NCBI GenBank assembly: GCA_007132825.1
Contig: SLNX01000105.1
Coordinates: 1 to 9,581 of the forward strand
Reading direction: 5' to 3'
Source of the DNA: Bacteroidales bacterium
Lineage (GTDB): Bacteria; Bacteroidota; Bacteroidia; Bacteroidales; UBA7960
Length of the DNA stretch: 9,581 nucleotides
Program-made: the position numbers and the translations under genes
The notes under the pieces: model-generated
Database searches by the model: none
Seen by the model: only the letters and a program-made list of their open reading frames with translations
Told to the model about the DNA's origin: nothing
In this document: piece by piece, positions 5,393 to 9,581 of the stretch
How positions within the stretch are numbered: the first letter of the stretch is position 1
Layout of the letters: the number at the start of each line of letters is the position of its first letter

Positions 5393-6397
5393 ATGAAGAA
5401 GATAAAAGTAGGAATTAACGGTTTTGGCCGTATTGGAAGGTTAACCCTCAAAGCTGCCTTAGACAAAGAAAACATAGAAATTACAGCTGTAAATGACTTA
5501 ACAGACAGTAAAACCCTGGCCCATCTTTTAAAATATGACTCTGTGCATGGGAAATTCCCGGGAACAGTCGTTGCAGATGGCAATGATCTTGTTGTTAACG
5601 GTGAAAAGATCAGGGTTTACTCCGAAAAAGATCCTGTAAATCTCCCATGGAAAGAATTGGGTATCGATGTTGTTGTGGAAGCAACAGGCGTTTTTCGCGA
5701 CAGGGAAAAGATCAGCAAACACCTCCAGGCAGGTGCCAATAAAGTTGTGCTTTGTGTGCCTTCAAAAACGGCTGACGATGTTGACGCAACAGTTGTTCTT
5801 GGTGTTAATGAGCACGATTTGAAACCGGAACACCAGATTTTCTCAAACGCATCATGTACAACAAACTGCCTTGCACCCGTGGCAAAAGTCCTGAACGACA
5901 GCTTCGGCATCAAGCAGGGACTGATGAATACCATCCACAGTTATACCAACGACCAGATCATTTTGGATGCACCCCACAAGGACCTGCGCCGCGCACGTGC
6001 CGCCGCCATGTCAATTATCCCCACAACTACCGGCGCGGCAAAAGCCGTAGGACTTGTAATCCCTGAACTCAAAGGAAAAATGGACGGTTTTGCCATGCGC
6101 GTGCCCACGCCAGATGGATCAGTTGTTGACTTAACGGTTGAACTGGCAACAGAGGTGAGCAAAGAGGATGTCAACAATGCGCTGAAGCAAGCTGCTGAAG
6201 GTCCGATGAAAGGGATTCTGGAGTTTTGTGACGAACCGATCGTATCTGCAGACATTATCGGAAATACGCACTCATCAGTAGTTGACTCACTCTTAACCCA
6301 GGTGATCAATGGCAAATTTGTTAAGGTGGTATCGTGGTACGACAATGAGTATGGCTATGCCAGCCGTGTTGTCGACATGATTGAAAAGATCGCGTAA
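5393..6397 (+). CDS. gapA: glyceraldehyde-3-phosphate dehydrogenase, type I
   Basis: GAPDH oxidises and phosphorylates glyceraldehyde-3-phosphate to 1,3-bisphosphoglycerate in glycolysis, and runs backwards in gluconeogenesis, in the cytosol. The 334 residues match the normal length. The Rossmann loop GINGFGRIGR is at 7-16. D35 in VNDLTD is the acidic residue that binds the adenosine ribose and favours NAD. The catalytic cysteine is C155 in SNASCTTNC, and the base is H182 in HSYTNDQ. Phosphate-site motifs are IIPTTTGAAKAVG (208-220) and RVPTPDGSVVDL; the C-terminus has SWYDNEYGY. In the coenzyme loop the sequence is LDAPHKDLRRARAAA, with Ala193 where NAD-specific enzymes such as that of Geobacillus have Leu. 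The ATG has no Shine-Dalgarno sequence. It is transcribed alone, from a region shared with the divergent ExbB operon, and is followed by a strong hairpin. Confidence 0.97.
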   Translation: MKKIKVGINGFGRIGRLTLKAALDKENIEITAVNDLTDSKTLAHLLKYDSVHGKFPGTVVADGNDLVVNGEKIRVYSEKDPVNLPWKELGIDVVVEATGVFRDREKISKHLQAGANKVVLCVPSKTADDVDATVVLGVNEHDLKPEHQIFSNASCTTNCLAPVAKVLNDSFGIKQGLMNTIHSYTNDQIILDAPHKDLRRARAAAMSIIPTTTGAAKAVGLVIPELKGKMDGFAMRVPTPDGSVVDLTVELATEVSKEDVNNALKQAAEGPMKGILEFCDEPIVSADIIGNTHSSVVDSLLTQVINGKFVKVVSWYDNEYGYASRVVDMIEKIA

Positions 6398-6422
6398 CCA
6401 GGATTCAAGCCATATCTTTCAG

Positions 6423-6458
6423 AATGAGGTCGCGGATGCTTGCATCTCCGGCCTCATT
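6423..6458 (+). terminator. hairpin downstream of gapA, likely terminator
   Basis: The arms 6423-6439 and 6442-6458 pair over 17 positions with one C-C mismatch and two G-T wobbles. The outer AATGAGG/CCTCATT and inner GGATGC/GCATCT blocks are evident. It starts 26 nt after the gapA stop and is followed by only TTT and no longer T-run, so it is not a classical intrinsic terminator; Bacteroidota terminators often have weak tails. It could instead act as an mRNA-stabilising 3' structure. The rest of 6398-6623 is AT-rich and holds the pepE promoter element. Confidence 0.6.
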
Positions 6459-6538
6459 TGCTATCTCTTGTCATTACAAAAGAACGTATTAGAACCTAAA
6501 ACAGGGTATCATTGATCTTTCAACTCTAAATTTTGTTA

Positions 6539-6546
6539 TAACTTTG
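6539..6546 (+). promoter_or_regulatory. Bacteroidota -7 element (TAACTTTG) for the pepE cluster
   Basis: TAACTTTG is an exact TAnnTTTG match, 77 nt upstream of the pepE ATG, and would give a leader of about 70 nt. It is the only good promoter element seen between gapA and the right edge, so it probably serves the whole close-packed cluster. Confidence 0.6.
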
Positions 6547-6623
6547 GAGATTATACATCATATTATCACAAATCGGATATAAATAATCTAATTATAAATC
6601 AGAAACAACAAAAAAGGGACGAC

Positions 6624-7334
6624 ATGACAAAAAGACTTTTGCTGATCAGTAATTCAACAAACTACGGTGAAGCCTATCTGGACTACACCAAGCCACACAT
6701 CAAAGAGTTTTTAGGTACTTCTGTGAAAGAGGTACTCTTTATCCCATATGCAGGAGTTAGTATTTCCTATGATGAATACACTGCTAAAGTGGCGGAGGTT
6801 TTCCTGAAGCTGGGTTACAACCTGAAGTCAGTACATCATTTCGATGATCCGGTTTCTGCAGTTGAAAAGGCAGAAGCCATTGCCGTTGGCGGTGGAAACA
6901 CTTTTCATCTGGTACATATGCTGCATGAAACCGGCGTAATGGATGCCATCAGGAAAAAAGCAGAAGCAGGCACACCTTACATGGGCTGGAGTGCGGGCAG
7001 CAACGTGGCATGCCCCAGTCTGAAAACCACGAACGACATGCCAATTATCCAGCCTGAAAGCTTCGACACACTCGGATTGGTAAACTTCCAGATAAATCCC
7101 CATTACACGGATGCCATCATTCCGAACCATAATGGAGAAACCCGTGAAGACAGGATCCGTGAGTTCCTGGTTGCCAATCCGGAAATGGTGGTCGTTGGGC
7201 TGAAAGAGGGTACCATGCTACGGATCGAAGATGATGACATTACCTATATCGGGTCAAAAACCATTAAAGTGTTCCGCAAGGATGTACCTACACTTGAGTT
7301 TGACAAAAATGCAAGCCTTGATTTCCTTAAATAA
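6624..7334 (+). CDS. pepE: dipeptidase E (alpha-aspartyl dipeptidase), peptidase family S51
   Basis: PepE is a cytosolic serine peptidase that splits dipeptides with an N-terminal aspartate. The 236-residue protein matches the family length and fold. The nucleophile is S123 in GWSAGSNVAC (121-130), lining up with Ser120 of Salmonella PepE. The other catalytic residues align at the same offset of three: D138 in TTNDMPI and H160 in FQINPHY. The oxyanion-loop region AVGGGNTFHL (87-96) and the N-terminal LLLISNSTNYGEAYLDY are also typical. Its ATG is preceded by AAAAAAGGGACGAC, which offers a weak Shine-Dalgarno sequence (AGGG), unlike its neighbours. It leads a cluster in which the DUF4831 gene begins 17 nt after its stop. 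The usual role is recycling of Asp-X dipeptides; exact substrate range cannot be read here. Confidence 0.93.
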   Translation: MTKRLLLISNSTNYGEAYLDYTKPHIKEFLGTSVKEVLFIPYAGVSISYDEYTAKVAEVFLKLGYNLKSVHHFDDPVSAVEKAEAIAVGGGNTFHLVHMLHETGVMDAIRKKAEAGTPYMGWSAGSNVACPSLKTTNDMPIIQPESFDTLGLVNFQINPHYTDAIIPNHNGETREDRIREFLVANPEMVVVGLKEGTMLRIEDDDITYIGSKTIKVFRKDVPTLEFDKNASLDFLK

Positions 7335-7351
7335 TTTTTAAACAGATATCC

Positions 7352-8551
7352 ATGCAAAGATTAATCATTTCGGCTTTGCTGCTACTGATGCTGGCAGCAT
7401 GCGGAAGTAATAAAAACATGGTCCAGCCTGAAGCAGCAGAAGCTGGCCATATCCGTGAAATGAGGATGGGTTTTCCGGGAACTGGACTGTACTATTCACT
7501 GCCTAGAACGGTAATCGCGATTGATGTTGAAGTCAGAAGGTCAGAGTCCATTCCGGGGCCATACGCATCTTTTGCGGAAAGATATCTTGGGCTGCACGAT
7601 GTGATTCATGAACAAGATGTTAAATATCGGATAACCGGTGTTGAAATCAGCAGCTATGCCGAACCAGATCCGGAGCAGGTCTTTTTTGTGGCTTTGCCCA
7701 ATCATCGGTCACAAAACTTTTATATTGCCCTCAATGAAGCCGGGATAATCAGCAGCGTTAATATGGAGTATGCGGAAGAATCCATTCAAAAGCAAAAGAT
7801 CGGAAGTAAGGATATGCATTATTTGTCCGGCGATGTCACCTTTAACTACTTTATCGACACCAACCTGATGGAGCGGATCGACACAATCATCGAACACGTG
7901 CAGGAAGATACCATCACCGTGCAGCGTCAAACACTTCGAAGGAGCTGGGTTGAGAAAAGCCAGGAGCTTCGTGCCAGGGAGGTTGCTGATTACATTCTGG
8001 AGATCCGCGAAAAGAAGTTTGACCTGATTACGGGCTTCCAGGAGATCACCTATTCCAGGGAAGCGCTGGAATATATGTATACGGAACTAAACAAGCTGGA
8101 ACAGGATTACCTGAATCTTTTCACTGGGATCACCACAAACGAAACAATACGATACCGGTTCCTTCATACACCCGGTTTTGATGATGAGGACCAAAAACTT
8201 TTATTCCGTTTTTCCGCAGAAAGTGGCATTTCGGGTCCAAATGAAGATAAAGGGACACCCGTTTGGTTGCATTACGCGAGGGGTAACACGACAAAGCAGC
8301 TGGGAGAGCAGATCAGAGCGAATGCGATGGAAAGCCACCTTACGAGAAAAGGTTTCCACTACCGTATCCCTGAGCATGCCGATCTGAAACTGAAAATCGG
8401 AGATTCAACACGGGCAAGTGCCAGGGTTTTGGTAAGCCAGTTTGGCATCGTCACATATCTTCCTGCAACCGACATGGAAATCCGTTTTGATCCGAAAACC
8501 GGATCACTGAAGTCGATTGGCATCGAGAAAATTGAAAAAACAGAAGAGTAA
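7352..8551 (+). CDS. DUF4831-family lipoprotein
   Basis: This 399-residue protein is a lipoprotein: MQRLIISALLLLMLAAC has a short basic start, a hydrophobic core and a lipobox LAAC, so Cys17 would be acylated and the signal removed before it. The mature protein lies in the periplasm, on the inner or outer membrane. The stretch GLYYSLPRTVIAIDVEVRRS (about 47-66) and a following region with ERYLGLHDVI and KYRITGVEI match the pattern I associate with DUF4831, a Bacteroidota family of unknown function. The middle (about 185-270) is charged and helical, with REVADYILEIREKKFDLITG. The C-terminal part is beta-rich (GFHYRIPEHADLKLKIGDST, then a final DPKTGSLKSIGIEKIEKTEE). No catalytic motif is visible. 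It is the second gene of the pepE cluster and ends 10 nt before the dehydrogenase start, so co-transcription is likely, but no functional link is evident. Confidence 0.8.
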   Translation: MQRLIISALLLLMLAACGSNKNMVQPEAAEAGHIREMRMGFPGTGLYYSLPRTVIAIDVEVRRSESIPGPYASFAERYLGLHDVIHEQDVKYRITGVEISSYAEPDPEQVFFVALPNHRSQNFYIALNEAGIISSVNMEYAEESIQKQKIGSKDMHYLSGDVTFNYFIDTNLMERIDTIIEHVQEDTITVQRQTLRRSWVEKSQELRAREVADYILEIREKKFDLITGFQEITYSREALEYMYTELNKLEQDYLNLFTGITTNETIRYRFLHTPGFDDEDQKLLFRFSAESGISGPNEDKGTPVWLHYARGNTTKQLGEQIRANAMESHLTRKGFHYRIPEHADLKLKIGDSTRASARVLVSQFGIVTYLPATDMEIRFDPKTGSLKSIGIEKIEKTEE

Positions 8552-8561
8552 AAGAGTCCAT

Positions 8562-9317
8562 ATGAAATATTTTATTATAACAGGAGCAAGTAAAGGCCTC
8601 GGTGAAGGGATTGCCCTTGAGTTGGTCGATGAAAACCATACCCTTTTATGCATTGCACGCAGCAAAAGTGACAAACTGATGCAACTTGCAGCAGGAAAGG
8701 GCTGTAAGGCAGTGTTTTTTCCTTATGACCTTTCTGATTATTCCGGCATTAACAAGCTTATGGATGACGTTTTTAAGCATATTCCGCTTAATCAGGCAGA
8801 AGGGGTCTACCTTGTAAACAATGCCGGCACCATCCATCCGGTCAGCCGCGTTGAGGATTATGATCCTGATGATGTTAAAACGCACCTGCATCTGAACCTT
8901 CTTGTGCCGATGTTGCTTTCTGCAAGCTTTATTAAGAAATCAAAGGGTGAATCCTGTACCAAAAGGATTCTTAATATCTCTTCCGGTGCTGCACAGAACC
9001 CATACTACGGATGGGGGTGCTACTGCACCGGGAAAGCTGGTCTGGACATGTTCGGTCTTTGCATCTCGGAGGAACAAAAAGGGGAAACACATCCGGTTGA
9101 AACCATGGGAGTGGCTCCGGGTATTATTGACACCGACATGCAAACTGCCATACGCAGTACCGACGACCGCTCGTTCATACACCGGTCAAAATTTATTGAA
9201 CTTAAGGAAAGCGGTCAGCTGATAGCCCCGGCCGTCGCAGGCAAAAAGCTGGCAAAACTGCTGTTGTCAGACGAATTCAAAGATGGAGCAGTAACAGATA
9301 TCAGAGATACTTATTAA
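8562..9317 (+). CDS. short-chain dehydrogenase/reductase, sepiapterin/benzil-reductase-like
   Basis: A classical SDR oxidoreductase of 251 residues, cytosolic. The nucleotide loop is TGASKGLG (7-14). R33 in CIARSKSD, just after the second strand, favours NADP(H). NNAG is at 86-89 and Asn112 in HLNLLVP. The catalytic set is S141 in NISSGA, Y154 and K158 in YCTGK, followed by VAPGIIDTDMQ (184-194). Overall it resembles the group annotated as sepiapterin reductase or (S)-benzoin-forming benzil reductase (YueD-like), so a reductase of a dicarbonyl or pterin is plausible, but the substrate is not knowable from sequence. I chose ATG 8562 because the protein then begins MKYFIITGASKGLG as usual; a longer reading from TTG at 8517 would overlap the preceding gene and add a basic 15-residue tail. 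It starts 10 nt after the lipoprotein stop, and the next gene begins one base after its own stop, so translational coupling is likely. Confidence 0.88.
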   Translation: MKYFIITGASKGLGEGIALELVDENHTLLCIARSKSDKLMQLAAGKGCKAVFFPYDLSDYSGINKLMDDVFKHIPLNQAEGVYLVNNAGTIHPVSRVEDYDPDDVKTHLHLNLLVPMLLSASFIKKSKGESCTKRILNISSGAAQNPYYGWGCYCTGKAGLDMFGLCISEEQKGETHPVETMGVAPGIIDTDMQTAIRSTDDRSFIHRSKFIELKESGQLIAPAVAGKKLAKLLLSDEFKDGAVTDIRDTY

Positions 9318-9318
9318 G

Positions 9319-9581
9319 ATGGACAAATTAGACCTCCACGAATTTGAATCTCAGTTGCATATGCGCAACCTGCAACTGGAAGATTTCGAACAGCTTATCT
9401 CCATGCAGAAAATTTGCTTTCCCGGTATGGAGGTGTGGTCACGGGAAAATGTGATCAATCAGCTCAAGCATTTTCCGGAAGGACAAATTGTGATTGTAAT
9501 TGACGGCCGTCTGGTTGCCTCCTGTGGAAGCCTGATCATCGACTCGGACGATTTTGACATGAACATGTCTTGGGATGAGAT
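9319..9581 (+). CDS. GNAT-domain protein, probably N-terminal part of a GNAT/carbon-nitrogen hydrolase fusion (partial)
   Basis: Only the first 87 codons are present; the gene runs off the right edge. The ATG follows the dehydrogenase stop with one base between. The reading gives LHMRNLQLEDFEQLISMQKI, then CFPGMEVWSRE, NQLKHFPEGQIVIVIDGRLV, ASCGSLIIDSDDFDM, ending at SWDE. A beta strand, helix, then two strands is the opening of a GNAT acyltransferase fold, and QK.CFPGM, FPEGQ and DGRLVAS.SLI closely recall a Bacteroidota and Firmicutes family of about 500 residues in which the GNAT domain is fused to a nitrilase-like carbon-nitrogen hydrolase. The acetyl-CoA loop and the hydrolase Glu-Lys-Cys triad would lie beyond the window. 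GNAT is fairly sure; the fusion is inferred from resemblance and cannot be confirmed here. Confidence 0.75.
   Translation, partial: MDKLDLHEFESQLHMRNLQLEDFEQLISMQKICFPGMEVWSRENVINQLKHFPEGQIVIVIDGRLVASCGSLIIDSDDFDMNMSWDE

Noticed and set aside
5941..6345. 134-codon frame antisense to gapA
   Set aside because: It mirrors a highly conserved coding region, is rich in Ser/Thr/Ala as expected of antisense reading, and has no promoter or ribosome site.
8517..8561. N-terminal extension of the dehydrogenase from the TTG at 8517
   Set aside because: It overlaps the lipoprotein gene by 35 nt, uses a TTG start, and puts a basic tail before the Rossmann strand, whereas ATG 8562 gives the standard SDR beginning.
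1..9581. a defence, toxin-antitoxin, biosynthetic or mobile system
   Set aside because: Apart from the unrecognised 238-residue gene, every gene fits a known housekeeping or envelope family, and no transposase, integrase, nuclease, helicase, reverse transcriptase or terminal repeat was seen.

Overview
The window looks like a chromosomal segment of a Bacteroidota bacterium, probably Bacteroidales or a near relative. Four things point there: (1) three good matches to the TAnnTTTG -7 promoter element of that phylum; (2) mostly absent Shine-Dalgarno sequences; (3) a TonB/TolA-like transducer of the characteristic Bacteroidota type encoded directly beside ExbB, ExbD and FolC; (4) a DUF4831 lipoprotein. 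No tRNA, rRNA, insertion sequence, CRISPR array or phage gene was seen.

Layout. 1-1076 (minus strand) is the least ordinary part. A piece of a DMT/EamA (YddG-like) exporter runs off the left edge but has no N-terminal half and no start codon. An unrecognised 238-residue reading frame ends just upstream in the same frame, and a possible one-base frameshift in an A5 run sits near its end. 1077-1318 is a divergent AT-rich intergenic region. 1319-1930 (plus) encodes an exported DUF4168-like protein with an internal duplication and a charged coiled-coil tail. It converges with 5217-1950 (minus), a tight four-gene operon: ExbB/TolQ, ExbD/TolR, TonB/TolA-like transducer, then FolC.

5218-5392 is a divergent promoter region with short 8-bp repeats, leading rightwards into the glycolytic gene gapA (5393-6397), which is followed by a strong hairpin. 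After a new promoter, 6624 to the right edge (plus) is a close-packed cluster: PepE dipeptidase, DUF4831 lipoprotein, a short-chain dehydrogenase, and the first 87 codons of a GNAT protein that resembles the N-terminal part of GNAT/carbon-nitrogen-hydrolase fusions.

Function. The ExbB-ExbD-TonB set would form an inner-membrane, proton-driven motor that energises outer-membrane processes; FolC (folate polyglutamylation) appears to be carried with it for positional rather than mechanistic reasons. The right-hand cluster mixes peptide and small-molecule metabolism with an envelope lipoprotein. I did not find a convincing undescribed multi-gene system. The items most worth a second look are the truncated transporter with its unknown neighbour, the duplicated DUF4168-like protein, and the coenzyme-site residue in GAPDH.
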